DNA of 64,000 nt, from positions 2,878,869 through 2,942,868 of the forward strand of contig NZ_KV917378.1 in the NCBI RefSeq assembly GCF_002019735.1, written 5' to 3'. The translations under genes and the position numbers were made by a program. This document shows positions 1-9,930 of this stretch, one piece after another; within the stretch, counting starts at the first letter, position 1, and each line of letters opens with the position of its first letter. This DNA is from Salipaludibacillus agaradhaerens (GTDB lineage Bacteria > Bacillota > Bacilli > Bacillales > Salisediminibacteriaceae). The notes below the pieces were generated by a model. The model had not been told where the DNA came from. It ran no database searches and saw nothing but the letters and a program-made list of their open reading frames with translations.

Positions 1-757
1 GGTCGTTATGACCGGGTGTTTTAACATTGAAGAACCGATTAGAGCAGAAAATGATGGGATATGGGATTCGTTCTTTGTTTACCCGTTATCGTGGTTGATG
101 ACAAACGTAGCAGAGGCGCTAAATAATAGCTACGGATTGGCAATTATTATTGTAACGATTTTACTTCGTATTTTAATATTGCCATTAATGATCAAGCAAA
201 CAAAGAGCACTAAAGCAATGCAGGCCCTTCAGCCTGAAATGAAGGAACTTCGTGAGAAATACAGTGCGAAAGACCAGCAAACACAGCAAAAGCTCCAGCA
301 GGAAATGATGGCGCTCTTTCAACAGCACAAAGTGAATCCGTTAGCTGGTTGTTTCCCAGTGTTGATTCAAATGCCAATTTTAATTGCATTTTATCATGCA
401 ATTATTCGAACACCACAGATTAATCCAGACGTGGATCCAAGCTACACAGGGGCACCACAGGATTTTCTATGGTTTGAACTCGGTTCATCAGATCCGTACT
501 ATATTTTACCACTTGTTGCTGGTGCAACGACGTTTATCCAACAAAAAATGATGATGGTACAGGATAATCCACAAATGCGGGCGCTTATGTATATTATGCC
601 TGTTATGATTATTGCATTTGCTGCATTTTTCCCATCAGCATTAGCATTGTACTGGGTTATCGGTAACTTATTTATGATTGTCCAAACTTACTTTATTACA
701 GGTCCAAATGTAGGTAAAAGTAAAGAGGCCAACTCAGGAGGAGCGAAGACCAAGTGA
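1..757 (+). CDS. spoIIIJ: Membrane protein insertase YidC/SpoIIIJ, 5' end outside the window
   Basis: YidC/Oxa1-family insertase that folds and inserts proteins into the cytoplasmic membrane; in Bacillus the SpoIIIJ paralogue is also needed in sporulation. The frame is open to the left edge and the first in-frame ATG (nt 8) sits inside a lipobox-like V-M-T-G-C, so the real start and signal peptide lie upstream. Counting from that ATG, the lipid-modified Cys would be residue 4. Membrane segments follow at about 42-64, 117-137, 160-177 and 192-226, with the family's conserved Arg in the first (about residue 54) and a Lys-rich tail. The stop overlaps the GTG start of jag (GTGA), which indicates translational coupling. 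Confidence 0.95.
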   Translation, partial: VVMTGCFNIEEPIRAENDGIWDSFFVYPLSWLMTNVAEALNNSYGLAIIIVTILLRILILPLMIKQTKSTKAMQALQPEMKELREKYSAKDQQTQQKLQQEMMALFQQHKVNPLAGCFPVLIQMPILIAFYHAIIRTPQINPDVDPSYTGAPQDFLWFELGSSDPYYILPLVAGATTFIQQKMMMVQDNPQMRALMYIMPVMIIAFAAFFPSALALYWVIGNLFMIVQTYFITGPNVGKSKEANSGGAKTK

Positions 758-1371
758 AAAAGGTGACTGTATCAGGGAAAACGGTAGAGGAAGCGGTTGA
801 GTCAGGGTTAGAAAAGTTGGAAGCTACATTGGAAGACGTTGAATATAATGTTCTGGAAGAGCCACAAAAAGCATTGTTTGGCCTTCTTGGCGGAAAACCA
901 GCTGTTATCGAAATGAAAGTAAAGCCCGATCCCTTGAAGGAAGCACTTGTATTTTTACGGGAAACGATAGATAAGATGGGTGTTTCCGCTTATGTGGAAC
1001 CTGAAGAGCGTGAAGAAGGGACTTACTTAAATATATCTGGCACTGATATTGGCGTGTTGATTGGCAAACGAGGACAAACACTTGATTCATTGCAATATCT
1101 TGTTAACCTTGTGGCCAATCGTGAGTCAGATAATTACGTACGGTTGTATTTAGACGCAGAAGGCTACAGGGAGAGACGTAAAGAAGCATTAGTCACGTTA
1201 GCGGGGCGGCTTAGTGAAAAAGCTGTTCGTACAAGACGGGAAGTACGTTTAGAACCAATGAATGCCCATGAACGTAAAATTATTCATACGGCTTTGCAAA
1301 ATGTCCAAGGTGTATCAACGTACTCCGATGGGCAAGAGCCCCATCGACGAATTGTTGTCGTACCGAAGTAA
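754..1371 (+). CDS. jag: RNA-binding protein Jag/KhpB (EloR)
   Basis: Cytoplasmic RNA-binding protein of 205 aa, encoded with YidC across Firmicutes and tied in streptococci to control of cell elongation. Three domains are visible: Jag_N at 1-52, a KH domain whose GxxG loop is GKRG (104-107), and a C-terminal R3H domain with R174-x3-H178. The GTG start overlaps the spoIIIJ stop codon by four bases. The gene is followed by a strong bidirectional hairpin. In B. subtilis mnmE follows directly; here about 3.2 kb of other DNA intervenes. Confidence 0.95.
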   Translation: MKKVTVSGKTVEEAVESGLEKLEATLEDVEYNVLEEPQKALFGLLGGKPAVIEMKVKPDPLKEALVFLRETIDKMGVSAYVEPEEREEGTYLNISGTDIGVLIGKRGQTLDSLQYLVNLVANRESDNYVRLYLDAEGYRERRKEALVTLAGRLSEKAVRTRREVRLEPMNAHERKIIHTALQNVQGVSTYSDGQEPHRRIVVVPK

Positions 1372-1453
1372 TTCTCATCCATCCACAGATTCAGTCATCT
1401 TTAGATATGGTCAAAAGAAAAACTAAAAGAATGAGCTAAGAAGTTCTTATATT

Positions 1454-1491
1454 AAAAGCCTTAAGCTAAGATACTTTAGCTTAAGGCTTTT
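1454..1491. terminator. Bidirectional rho-independent terminator between jag and the opuAC-like gene
   Basis: A perfect 16-bp inverted repeat (1454-1469 and 1476-1491) with a 6-nt loop has an A-run on one side and a T-run on the other. It can therefore end transcription of jag on the plus strand and of the convergent lipoprotein gene on the minus strand. Confidence 0.85.
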
Positions 1492-1508
1492 AAAGTGGTT
1501 AAACCGGC

Positions 1509-2402
1509 TTAGTCGATGTTTTTCCATTCTTCTACACGATCTTGGTTCTCATCGATCCAGGCTTGGGCTGCTTCTTCAGCAGAGAGGTCATTTTCGGCCA
1601 TATCCAACATAACAGCGTTCATATCTTCTGCGTCCCAATAGAAATTATCTAATACTTGGTATGCTACAGGATGGTCCTCCTCTAAACCTTCTCGCACCAT
1701 AGTACGAATCTCCTCTTCTTCAGCGTATATACCTTGAGGGTCTTCTAAGAAATGGATGTCATATGAATTAAACTTCCAGTGTGGTTGCCATGCTGTTACA
1801 ACAACAGGCTCTTCATTAGCAATGGCCGCATCTAGTGCCGCAGTCATTGCAGCATCTGAGCTAGGGACGACGTCAATATCTAAGTCATATGCTTCGATAA
1901 CATCCTCTGTAGCAAGCATAATACCTGCACCAGCATCAATGCCAATAATTTCATCCACCACATCAGAAGAAAGGTCATCAATACTTTCAATATTCATATA
2001 ATCCGGTACAGCAAGGCCTGTACGATTCCCTTCAAGGTTAGGACCGAGATCCACTAAGTCGTCACCGTATTGTTCATACTCAGACGCCATGTCTGATGGT
2101 AGCCATGCACCAACAAAACCGTCAGCATCCCCTTCAGCTACACTTATCCACATCGGTGCTTGTTCTACTACTGTAAGTTGGACATTGTAACCCATCTCTT
2201 CCAAAACGAGGCCAATTACGTTTGTGGATGCCAGTTCCGAATCCCACGCTACGTAAGTTAGCTCAATTTCTTCACCTTCGGGATCATAAGCGTTGTGGTC
2301 ATCGGCTGATCCTTCGTCATTTCCCCCGCAAGCTGACAAGAATAGTACTGTGCTTAAAGAAAGTGAATAGATTGCTGTTTTGCTTAAATGATGGTTTAAC
2401 AT
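1509..2402 (-). CDS. Glycine betaine/proline-type ABC transporter substrate-binding lipoprotein (OpuAC-like)
   Basis: Extracytoplasmic solute-binding lipoprotein of 297 aa. A hydrophobic signal peptide ends in the lipobox L-S-A-C (Cys25), followed by a Gly/Asp-rich linker. The mature part matches OpuAC/ProX-type quaternary-amine binding proteins, including scattered tryptophans (APMW, GAWLP, AWQPHW) of the kind that form the aromatic cage for betaine. The mature protein is very acidic, as in halophiles and alkaliphiles. No ATPase or permease gene adjoins it, so it probably works with a transporter encoded elsewhere. A GbsR-type regulator lies upstream in the same direction. The exact ligand (betaine, choline, carnitine) is inferred. 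Confidence 0.88.
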   Translation of the reverse strand: MLNHHLSKTAIYSLSLSTVLFLSACGGNDEGSADDHNAYDPEGEEIELTYVAWDSELASTNVIGLVLEEMGYNVQLTVVEQAPMWISVAEGDADGFVGAWLPSDMASEYEQYGDDLVDLGPNLEGNRTGLAVPDYMNIESIDDLSSDVVDEIIGIDAGAGIMLATEDVIEAYDLDIDVVPSSDAAMTAALDAAIANEEPVVVTAWQPHWKFNSYDIHFLEDPQGIYAEEEEIRTMVREGLEEDHPVAYQVLDNFYWDAEDMNAVMLDMAENDLSAEEAAQAWIDENQDRVEEWKNID

Positions 2403-2421
2403 AAGTTCCTCCTAAGTTTTA

Positions 2422-2437
2422 ATTGAAAATTTCCAAT
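2422..2437. promoter_or_regulatory. Candidate operator upstream of the opuAC-like gene
   Basis: The near-palindrome ATTGAAAATTTCCAAT has a single mismatched base pair. It lies between the RBS of the lipoprotein gene and its upstream AT-rich promoter region. The adjacent GbsR-type repressor is the obvious candidate ligand, but this is inference. Confidence 0.35.
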
Positions 2438-2584
2438 ATTCCGAATTTTATAAAGCGTATACAACCCCGATCTACCAAATGACTGTTCATAGATAGTTAG
2501 GGCGTATATGGTTTAAATGAGATGCACCATTACAATCTTCAGGTTACTCGCATGACTAAATACAGATTATCTCTTACATAAATG

Positions 2585-3151
2585 CTATTTCTCTTCATTC
2601 ACTGGTGGGTAAAACGGGATGATTTCAAAGATTTCTCCTGTTTTAACCATAGCAGCTAAGCGTTGAAGCCAGTAATAATATGGCTTCGAGCCTTCGAGAA
2701 CATCGTATATTTCTTGAGCTTCCTGTTTTACCTCATCAGAAATGGATTCTGACTGAATAATTGATAATAATTGTTCTTGGGCAGTGCGTATTGCCTCGAG
2801 ATTTAAATCCACTTCCCTTTCCCATTTATGACTAAAGAAGTTCGAGAAAAAGCGGAAGAAATCACGTTCTGCTACATACGTATGTTTTCGTTGTCCCCGT
2901 CGAAACGTCTTTTTGACCACATTGAAATCTTGCAGTTTTTTAACCCCGGTGCTCATGCTAGGCTTACTCATACCAAGCTTGTCCCGCATTTCATCCAATG
3001 TCATATCGCCTTCAAAGTACATCGTTCCGTAGAGTGATCCTGCACTTCGGGTCACCCCATAAAGATCCATTGTCTCTGCAAGAGAATCAATCACTAAGTC
3101 TTTTGCATCAGCAATTGTCATACGCGCATCGTCATCGTGAAATTCGGCCAA
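2585..3151 (-). CDS. GbsR/OpcR-type winged-helix transcriptional regulator
   Basis: MarR-related winged-helix repressor of the GbsR family, which in B. subtilis responds to choline and controls betaine synthesis and choline uptake genes. The conserved N-terminal ETMDLYGVTRSAG and the wing helices (TLDEMRDKLGMSKPSMS) are clear. I start it at a TTG (3149-3151): a perfect AAAGGAGG lies 9 nt upstream, whereas an ATG ten codons earlier (3181) would put that RBS inside the gene. This gives 188 aa against about 180 for B. subtilis GbsR. It is codirectional with the opuAC-like gene downstream, so it probably controls osmolyte uptake. Confidence 0.85.
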   Translation of the reverse strand: MAEFHDDDARMTIADAKDLVIDSLAETMDLYGVTRSAGSLYGTMYFEGDMTLDEMRDKLGMSKPSMSTGVKKLQDFNVVKKTFRRGQRKHTYVAERDFFRFFSNFFSHKWEREVDLNLEAIRTAQEQLLSIIQSESISDEVKQEAQEIYDVLEGSKPYYYWLQRLAAMVKTGEIFEIIPFYPPVNEEK

Positions 3152-3181
3152 TCGATAAGACCTCCTTTCAATTACATTCAA

Positions 3182-3661
3182 ATTTTTAAAAATAGTGTTT
3201 ACATTGTATATGGTACTGATATTTTCTGAGATGTAAAGGGGGAGAAAATTCTAAAACCGTGTCAATCCATTGTCACGTAAAGTTTAGAAAGTTTTTTAAA
3301 AAAATTTTTAACAAACTTAATATTACTTAAATTAAGTTTTTATCACAGATAACCGTCCATAAAACTCTCGTCTCAAAATAGAAAGCAGAGGTAAATCTAT
3401 TTTGACGGGACCTATTGGACGGTTATAAAGTGGCAAAAAGGAATTTTTCTTTAAACCAAGTTCTCTTTTCTACTTAATGGAGTCGATTTTATAATGATGT
3501 TTTTAAAGCAATAACAAGAATAATATGCAAAAGGTTTTATTTAATATGTGGATGATAAAAAGTGACCTAATCGTAAAATAGCCACTTCCTGAGGATTGAG
3601 CACAGTCTGAAGTGAATATCACAGTCATTGTTCGAATTTTGACATTCATTGATTCAATTAG
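3182..3661. other. Intergenic region upstream of the gbsR-like gene
   Basis: AT-rich spacer containing repeat copy A and otherwise no convincing gene. The short minus-strand reading frame at 3503-3688 has no RBS and no recognisable protein features. Confidence 0.5.
3341..3428 (+). repeat. Structured dispersed repeat, copy A (short form)
   Basis: Begins TATCACAGATAACCGTCC and folds into a long hairpin. The outer arms are 3349-3358 and 3417-3426; the inner arms run from about 3368-3382 to 3396-3410 with a small bulge. The first 40 bases match copies at 51993 and, on the minus strand, 54184. This copy lacks the second hairpin present in the other two. Confidence 0.6.
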
Positions 3662-3964
3662 ATCAACAATAGTAGATTCGCCATACATGTAGCCAATTCT
3701 TGTTACAATTTAAAGAGGTTAAACGAAACGGGAGAAGTGGCAAGAGCTATCAGAGCTTTAGAAATTGGTAGAGATAGGCCGGATGAACAGACAGGAACAG
3801 CAATACAACAAAAACAAGAATTAGTAGAGGAGCTAGGTGATGTATTAGGTAATATTATTATTATCGCAAATAAATATGACATAGCGCTTGAAGATGTTTT
3901 TCAATCCCACCGTAATAAGCTAGAAAAACGTTATAACAGTAACGAAATCATCATCAATGATTAG
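3662..3964 (+). pseudogene. MazG-like nucleotide pyrophosphohydrolase, N-terminally degraded
   Basis: The frame encodes L-N-E-T-G-E-V-A-R-A-I-R followed by Q-E-L-V-E-E-L-G-D-V-L-G-N and a C-terminal helix. This is the paired E-x-x-E / E-x-x-D metal-binding pattern of MazG/YpjD-type pyrophosphohydrolases, which remove noncanonical NTPs. The frame is open from 3662, but no ATG, GTG or TTG with an RBS precedes the first motif; the GTG at 3737 falls inside it. The N-terminal 25-40 residues are therefore missing or diverged. It lies in the insertion between jag and mnmE. Confidence 0.55.
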
Positions 3965-4607
3965 TCATCCTACATATGCTAGTGATCGTTAACGGAATAG
4001 TAAAAGTAATCGGTAATGGAAGTCTTTGCAAAAGCCGAGAAGATAAATGCCTACTGCTACCTATAAATGAGCCCTCTCATAATTGCTGTTTCAGAGAAGT
4101 CTCTTTGAATAGAGAGTGGGGGCCTGAGTTTAATAGTGAGCGTTTTTCCATTGAAGTAAACGTTAAGTGGATAGAGGGATGATACAATACCTCAAAATCA
4201 ATGTGCATAAGTAGGGCCTACATAGGTTATCCACATGTGGATAAAAAGAGACTTGAAGGTATTATTTTTAAAAAAGTGTAATTCTCGCTTTGTTAAGGGT
4301 AATACTGAGCACTGATAGATCCAATGGACTAGGTCAAAGAGTTTATAAGGGTTCCCTTACATAAATCCCCACTGGAAATGAAAGTTTTTTATAACGAACA
4401 AGATGGTGTTTTTAAGTTAAGAGGAGAAAGATCAAAACCTAGGCGGTAAAAAAGGATATATCTCTTCCATGAAAGGGAATAGTGTGGTATTCTATTTAGT
4501 TGGAATCACAAAAAAAGTGCTTTCGACATTAATAGGTAAAAATATCCTTTATTTTCATATAAATGAGGCCAAAGAGTGACAAACGATTAGAAAGGAGGGG
4601 TGTCATA
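3965..4607. other. Intergenic region upstream of mnmE
   Basis: No intact gene is supported. Between about 4378 and 4570 two reading frames resemble pieces of one degraded coding sequence (MKVFYNEQDGVFKLRGE, then after a frame change KGYISSMKGNSVVFYLVG), which I cannot identify. The paired DnaA boxes at 4227-4244 are listed separately. Confidence 0.4.
4227..4244. promoter_or_regulatory. Palindromic pair of perfect DnaA boxes
   Basis: TTATCCACATGTGGATAA consists of two consensus DnaA boxes (TTATCCACA) head to head with no spacer. DnaA binding is established for this 9-mer; a function at this site is inferred. The window's left end lies near the usual position of oriC. Confidence 0.65.
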
Positions 4608-5984
4608 ATGGAAATGGACACAATTGCAGCTATTTCAACCCCAATGGGCGAAGGGGCAATTGGGATTGTTCGTGTGAGTGGGCCAGATGCGTTTAATATT
4701 GTAAACCGGCTTTATCAAGGAAAAAAACCATTGATTGAGGTAGACTCACATACGATTAACTATGGTCACCTCATTGATCCATTAAGTAGCGATATTATAG
4801 AAGAAGTCATGGTGTCTATTTTAAAAGCACCACGTACGTATACGAAAGAAGATATGGTAGAAATTAATTGTCATGGTGGGCTTATTTCCGTTAATAAAGT
4901 GTTACAGCTTGCATTAAATGAAGGTGCTCGATTAGCCGAGCCTGGTGAATTCACAAAACGTGCGTTTTTGAATGGTCGTATTGACCTTTCTCAGGCAGAA
5001 GGGGTTATGGACTTAATTCGGGCCAAGACGGACCGAGCTATGAATGTGGCGATTAATCAAGTGGAAGGGAAGTTATCCAAGCGTGTTCAAACGCTTCGTC
5101 AGGCCTTACTAGAGACTGTTGCCCATGTAGAAGTGAATATTGATTACCCTGAATATGACGCTGAGGAAATGACTTTGGAAGTCCTACAAGAAAAAGCGTC
5201 TTATGTTAGCTCAGAAATCGATCGCTTGCTGCAAACGGCTCACCAGGGGAAAATACTGAGGGAAGGGTTATCAACGGTGATTATTGGTCGCCCGAACGTT
5301 GGTAAATCATCCTTACTAAATAATCTCGTTCACGAAAATAAAGCGATTGTAACCGACATACCTGGGACGACACGAGATGTCATTGAGGAATACGTCAATG
5401 TCCGTGGTGTGCCCCTTCGTTTGTTAGATACCGCTGGGATACGCCAAACAGAAGATATCGTGGAGAGATTAGGCGTTGAACGATCACGTAAAGTCGTAAA
5501 CGATGCTGAACTCGTTTTACTTGTGCTTAATTATAATGAAGAATTAACAACGGCTGATGAAGAATTGTTCCAGCTTTCTGAAGGCCGTGATACAATCATT
5601 ATTGTTAATAAGACCGATTTACCGGAGAAAATCGATATGGAAAGAATTCAGTCATTGGCTGGCTCACGTCCAATTGTCACCACATCATTATTAAAAGATG
5701 AAGGTGTAGATGAATTAGAAGAGGCGATACGACACTTATTTTTTGCTGGTGATTTAGAAACGGGTGATATGTCTTACGTGTCAAATTCTCGGCACATTGC
5801 TTTGCTAACGCAAGCGAAAAAGACTATTGAAGAAGCACTTGGGGCAGTGGAAGCTGGTATGCCGATTGATATGGTTCAAATAGATATTACGAAAGCGTGG
5901 GAATTACTTGGTGAAGTCATAGGAGAGAGTGTCAGTGAAAGTTTGATAGACCAATTATTCTCTCAATTTTGTTTAGGAAAATAG
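4608..5984 (+). CDS. mnmE: tRNA uridine-5-carboxymethylaminomethyl modification GTPase MnmE
   Basis: Potassium-activated GTPase that, with MnmG, makes the cmnm5 modification of U34 in tRNAs for split codon boxes. At 458 aa it has the family's usual length. The ATG at 4608 follows AAAGGAGG; an upstream in-frame ATG at 4563 has no RBS. The N-terminal tetrahydrofolate-binding domain is followed by helices and an inserted G domain with GRPNVGKS (227-234), DTAG (274-277) and NKTD (334-337). The C-terminal C-L-G-K (455-458) carries the catalytic cysteine. mnmG follows 21 nt downstream. Confidence 0.97.
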   Translation: MEMDTIAAISTPMGEGAIGIVRVSGPDAFNIVNRLYQGKKPLIEVDSHTINYGHLIDPLSSDIIEEVMVSILKAPRTYTKEDMVEINCHGGLISVNKVLQLALNEGARLAEPGEFTKRAFLNGRIDLSQAEGVMDLIRAKTDRAMNVAINQVEGKLSKRVQTLRQALLETVAHVEVNIDYPEYDAEEMTLEVLQEKASYVSSEIDRLLQTAHQGKILREGLSTVIIGRPNVGKSSLLNNLVHENKAIVTDIPGTTRDVIEEYVNVRGVPLRLLDTAGIRQTEDIVERLGVERSRKVVNDAELVLLVLNYNEELTTADEELFQLSEGRDTIIIVNKTDLPEKIDMERIQSLAGSRPIVTTSLLKDEGVDELEEAIRHLFFAGDLETGDMSYVSNSRHIALLTQAKKTIEEALGAVEAGMPIDMVQIDITKAWELLGEVIGESVSESLIDQLFSQFCLGK

Positions 5985-6005
5985 ATATGAAAAAAGGAGG
6001 TTCGT

Positions 6006-7919
6006 ATGATGAGTTATCATGGTGGAGAATTTGATGTGATTGTCATCGGAGCGGGGCATGCCGGAGTTGAAGCAGGGCTTGCATCCGCTAGAATGGGTGC
6101 GAACACATTAATGTTAACGTTAAATTTAGATGCTGTAGCATATATGCCGTGTAACCCGTCAGTTGGCGGGCCAGCAAAAGGAATAGTCGTAAGAGAAATT
6201 GATGCATTGGGCGGGGAAATGGCTCGTAATATTGATAAGACGCATATTCAAATGCGAATGTTAAATACGGGCAAAGGCCCGGCTGTCCGCGCATTGCGTG
6301 CTCAAGCGGATAAATTCACGTATCAGCATGAGATGAAGCAAACGATCGAAAATACGGAAAATCTGCTCCTTCGTCAAGGAATGGTTGAGCAGTTAATTGT
6401 TGAAGATAATAAGATTCGTGGTGTCGTGACACAAACGGGAGCGGCATACCATGCCAAATCAGTCATCGTCACTACGGGCACATATTTGCGTGGGAAAGTG
6501 ATCTTAGGTGATCTTGCTTATGAGAGTGGGCCGAATAATATGAAGCCCTCTGTCAATTTATCTTATCATCTTCAAGAACTTGGTTTTGAAATGGTGAGAT
6601 TTAAAACAGGTACACCGCCACGAGTGAATGGTCAAACGATTGATTACGAGAAAACAGAAATCCAGCCTGGAGACGACATACCAAGGGCATTTTCTTATGA
6701 AACCACATCGTTTATTACAGACCAACTTCCTTGTTGGTTGACCTATACCAATGAATCAACTCACGAACTTATAAATGGTAATTTAAATAGGTCACCGATG
6801 TATTCTGGTATGATAGAAGGGACAGGGCCGCGATACTGCCCATCAATAGAAGATAAAATTGTACGGTTTAATGATAAACCACGTCACCAAATTTTCCTTG
6901 AACCGGAAGGGCGTAATACACAAGAAGTCTATGTCCAAGGTCTTTCAACGAGTTTGCCAGAAGACGTTCAACACGAGATTTTAAAAACAATTCCTGGCTT
7001 AGAAAACGTTCGTATGATGCGTCCAGGCTATGCAATTGAATACGATGCTATCGTGCCGACGCAATTGTGGCCGTCGCTTGAAACGAAAAAAATTGAGGGA
7101 TTATTTACGGCAGGTCAAATTAATGGGACGAGTGGCTATGAAGAAGCCGCTGGACAAGGGCTAATGGCAGGCATTAATGCTGCGAGAAAGGTGCAAAATA
7201 AAGAAGCACTTATTCTTGATCGGTCAGAAGCGTATATTGGTGTGTTAATTGACGACCTTGTGACAAAAGGGACCAATGAACCGTATCGACTACTCACATC
7301 TCGTGCAGAATACCGGTTATTGCTCCGTCACGACAATGCCGATTTGCGTTTAACAGAGAAAGGGCACAACATCGGGCTTATACCAGATGAGAGATATGCC
7401 GCTTTTGTTAATAAAAAAGCCGCTATTGTAGCAGAAATAAAGCGATTAGAAAAAACGATTATTAAAGCAGATGAGGAAGCGAAGAAAGTCGTCGAAGAAG
7501 CGGGTTCGGCCCCAATGAAAGAAGCGGTAAGTGCTGCGATGCTATTAAAGCGACCGGAACTAACCTATGATCATGTGGCACGGCTTGTACCTGCAACAGA
7601 AAAAATAGATGCAGATGTAGCCGAGCAAGTGGAAATTCAAATTAAATATGAAGGTTATATCTCTAAACAAATGGAGCAAGTAGAGCGGCTGAGAAAAATG
7701 GAGAATAAAAAGCTACCGGAAGATTTGGATTACATGGCGATTAACGGGATTGCGACAGAAGCAAGACAAAAACTAGCAGAAGTGAGACCGCTCTCCATTG
7801 CCCAAGCCTCAAGAGTATCAGGTGTTAATCCATCAGATGTCTCGGTATTACTTGTGTATATGGAGCAAGGGCAGTTAAAAAAAGTAGCGCATGAGGAACC
7901 GACAGAAGCATCGGGCTAA
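6006..7919 (+). CDS. mnmG: tRNA uridine-5-carboxymethylaminomethyl modification enzyme MnmG
   Basis: FAD-dependent partner of MnmE in U34 modification of tRNA; 637 aa, normal length. The N-terminal dinucleotide-binding loop is GAGHAG (15-20), and the family signature C-N-P-S-V-G-G is near residue 50. The C-terminal helical domain that contacts MnmE is complete. The RBS is AAAAAAGGAGG; ATG 6006 and ATG 6009 are both possible starts. It forms an operon with mnmE and rsmG. Confidence 0.97.
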   Translation: MMSYHGGEFDVIVIGAGHAGVEAGLASARMGANTLMLTLNLDAVAYMPCNPSVGGPAKGIVVREIDALGGEMARNIDKTHIQMRMLNTGKGPAVRALRAQADKFTYQHEMKQTIENTENLLLRQGMVEQLIVEDNKIRGVVTQTGAAYHAKSVIVTTGTYLRGKVILGDLAYESGPNNMKPSVNLSYHLQELGFEMVRFKTGTPPRVNGQTIDYEKTEIQPGDDIPRAFSYETTSFITDQLPCWLTYTNESTHELINGNLNRSPMYSGMIEGTGPRYCPSIEDKIVRFNDKPRHQIFLEPEGRNTQEVYVQGLSTSLPEDVQHEILKTIPGLENVRMMRPGYAIEYDAIVPTQLWPSLETKKIEGLFTAGQINGTSGYEEAAGQGLMAGINAARKVQNKEALILDRSEAYIGVLIDDLVTKGTNEPYRLLTSRAEYRLLLRHDNADLRLTEKGHNIGLIPDERYAAFVNKKAAIVAEIKRLEKTIIKADEEAKKVVEEAGSAPMKEAVSAAMLLKRPELTYDHVARLVPATEKIDADVAEQVEIQIKYEGYISKQMEQVERLRKMENKKLPEDLDYMAINGIATEARQKLAEVRPLSIAQASRVSGVNPSDVSVLLVYMEQGQLKKVAHEEPTEASG

Positions 7920-7940
7920 TGGATGAGGTGAACATGGAAG

Positions 7941-8657
7941 ATGAATGAAGGCCAGTTTAAAGAAGCTCTAGAACAGCAAGGGATAGCGTTAAAAGAAGAA
8001 CAAATGACGAAATTTCAACGGTATTACGAGATTCTTGTTGATTGGAATGACCGTATGAACTTGACCGCTATTACAGATAAGGAAGAGGTCTATTTAAAGC
8101 ATTTCTATGATTCGATCACCGCTGCGTTCTATAAAGACTTTACGGAGCCGCTGACGATAGTAGATGTAGGAGCAGGAGCGGGGTTCCCGAGTCTCCCGCT
8201 TAAAATTTGCTTTCCACAGATTAACGTGACGATAGTGGATTCTCTTAATAAACGTATTACCTTTTTAAATGCACTTGCGTCTGAGTTGAATTTAAAAGGT
8301 GTGTCTTTCTATCATGACCGTGCCGAGCAATTTGGGAGAAAAAAAGATCATAGAGAACAATATGATATGGCCATTTCTCGCGCGGTCGCGAGATTACCTG
8401 TTTTAACAGAACTTTGTTTACCTCTAGTAAAAAAAGGGGGACAATTTATTGCCATGAAAGGGGCAGGTGCTTCTGAGGAGCTTGAAGATGCCAAAAAAGC
8501 GATACAGATCCTTGGTGGTGACGTCACACACACACACCAATTTCAGCTCCCGATAGAAAAAAGTGAGCGGTCGATTATTAACATTAGGAAAGAAAAAGCG
8601 ACCCCAAAAACCTATCCGCGTAAACCAGGAACACCGAATAAACAACCAATATGTTAA
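7941..8657 (+). CDS. rsmG: 16S rRNA (guanine-N7) methyltransferase RsmG
   Basis: SAM-dependent methyltransferase for G527 (E. coli numbering) of 16S rRNA; its loss gives low-level streptomycin resistance in bacteria. The Rossmann SAM-binding loop [10 protein letters not shown] is at 74-83, and the 238-aa length is typical. The ATG at 7934 runs into a stop after four codons, so 7941, 10 nt after GAGGTG, is the start. It closes the mnmE-mnmG-rsmG operon and is followed by a hairpin. Confidence 0.95.
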   Translation: MNEGQFKEALEQQGIALKEEQMTKFQRYYEILVDWNDRMNLTAITDKEEVYLKHFYDSITAAFYKDFTEPLTIVDVGAGAGFPSLPLKICFPQINVTIVDSLNKRITFLNALASELNLKGVSFYHDRAEQFGRKKDHREQYDMAISRAVARLPVLTELCLPLVKKGGQFIAMKGAGASEELEDAKKAIQILGGDVTHTHQFQLPIEKSERSIINIRKEKATPKTYPRKPGTPNKQPIC

Positions 8658-8660
8658 TAA

Positions 8661-8704
8661 ATCACCCTTTACTGATACGTTTTCAATAGATAGTAAAGGG
8701 TGAT
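8661..8704 (+). terminator. Probable terminator after rsmG
   Basis: Inverted repeat ATCACCCTTTACT / AGTAAAGGGTGAT (13 bp) with an 18-nt loop, followed by CTATTT. The long loop and poor T-run make it a weaker candidate than others in the window. Confidence 0.5.
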
Positions 8705-8865
8705 CTATTTAGGAATTAACTCAAGACCCGTTCAAATTAGGATGTGTAAATTTACCCAATCGATTATTTTTTTATAGATGAAATGACATTTCTCACGTAT
8801 ACTTAAAGATGGAAGTAAAATGTGCCAATAATAAATGAAGATGTAACACCTGCTTTCCTGCTAAA

Positions 8866-8881
8866 TGTTTCACGTGAAACA
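8866..8881. promoter_or_regulatory. parS: parS centromere site
   Basis: TGTTTCACGTGAAACA is a perfect match to the consensus parS palindrome bound by ParB/Spo0J. It lies in the rsmG-noc spacer. Spo0J loads here as a CTP-dependent clamp and recruits SMC condensin near the origin (established for B. subtilis). Confidence 0.97.
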
Positions 8882-8984
8882 TACTAGCTATTTTGGAACA
8901 GCGTAACGAGGTGTTATAGCCCTTTCTATATAATGTGTATATTTGATAAATTAGATTGGGGAGTTTTCTGAAGGTGGTGTCGCC

Positions 8985-9833
8985 ATGAAACAATCATTTT
9001 CAAAGCTATTTGGATTAAATGAGAAAAATGAAGGAATAGAAGACAATGTCATAAGTGAAACTGAGGAAGTGAAACAGCTTCCTGTTGCCGACATTGTTCC
9101 AAACCGATATCAGCCACGAACAGTTTTTCATGATGATAAAATAGATGAGTTGGCGCAAACGATTAAGACTCATGGCATTATTCAACCAATCGTGGTAAGA
9201 GAACGCAACGGTAGATTTGAAATTATTGCTGGGGAGCGTCGGTGGCGGGCAGTGACCAAACTCGGTTGGGAACATATCCCTGCTGTCATTAAAGATTTGG
9301 ATGATACGAAGACGGCTTCAGTAGCATTAATTGAAAATCTTCAGCGTGAAGGATTGACGTCAATTGAAGAAGCGATGGCTTATGCCAAATTGCTTGAGCT
9401 TCATGGCTTAACTCAAGAAAGTTTAGCGCAACGTCTCGGGAAAGGCCAATCGACCGTTGCTAATAAATTAAGGTTATTAAACCTTCCAGCATCGGTTCAA
9501 GATGCCCTGTTAAATCGACGTATCACTGAAAGACATGCGAGAGCACTTATCGGCTTAAAAGATAAAGAGAAGCAAGAGAAAGTGTTAGAAAAAGTCATTG
9601 AGCAGGAACTCAATGTTAAACAAACAGAGGAATTGATTGCGAAATTATCTGAAGAGGCGCCTAAGAAAAAGCGAAAAGCGATACGGAAAGCTGTTTCTAA
9701 AGATACCCGTCTTGCCATGAATACCATTCGAAAATCAGTAGATATGGTTGCACAAACCGGCATGACTATAGATACAGACGAAGAGGAACACGACGATTTC
9801 TATCAATTTACTATACGAATCCCTAAAAAGTAA
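8985..9833 (+). CDS. noc: Nucleoid occlusion protein Noc (ParB paralogue)
   Basis: DNA- and membrane-binding CTPase that keeps FtsZ from assembling over the chromosome; 282 aa. The N-terminal [10 protein letters not shown] is the short amphipathic membrane-targeting helix typical of Noc. It is followed by the ParB CTP-binding motifs GERRWRA (83-89) and ENLQRE (117-122), a helix-turn-helix at about 142-164 and a C-terminal dimerisation domain. Position directly after rsmG and before soj-spo0J distinguishes it from Spo0J. I saw no clear Noc-binding palindrome (ATTTCCCGGGAAAT type) in the window. Confidence 0.95.
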   Translation: MKQSFSKLFGLNEKNEGIEDNVISETEEVKQLPVADIVPNRYQPRTVFHDDKIDELAQTIKTHGIIQPIVVRERNGRFEIIAGERRWRAVTKLGWEHIPAVIKDLDDTKTASVALIENLQREGLTSIEEAMAYAKLLELHGLTQESLAQRLGKGQSTVANKLRLLNLPASVQDALLNRRITERHARALIGLKDKEKQEKVLEKVIEQELNVKQTEELIAKLSEEAPKKKRKAIRKAVSKDTRLAMNTIRKSVDMVAQTGMTIDTDEEEHDDFYQFTIRIPKK

Positions 9834-9842
9834 GTCACGAAG

Positions 9843-9878
9843 AGCCGTTCCGCATACCCGTGCGCTAGCGGCTTTTTC
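9843..9878 (+). terminator. Terminator after noc
   Basis: The stem AGCCG...CGGCT encloses a GC-rich inner hairpin and runs into TTTTT at 9873-9877, ten bases after the noc stop codon. Confidence 0.7.
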
Positions 9879-9930
9879 AACGGCTAGACGGTTCATAAAT
9901 ACTATCATGAACAGGGGAGGTGCATCGAGT

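Noticed and set aside
3976-4182. 68-codon frame downstream of the mazG remnant
   Set aside because: No RBS and no recognisable protein features; probably non-coding.
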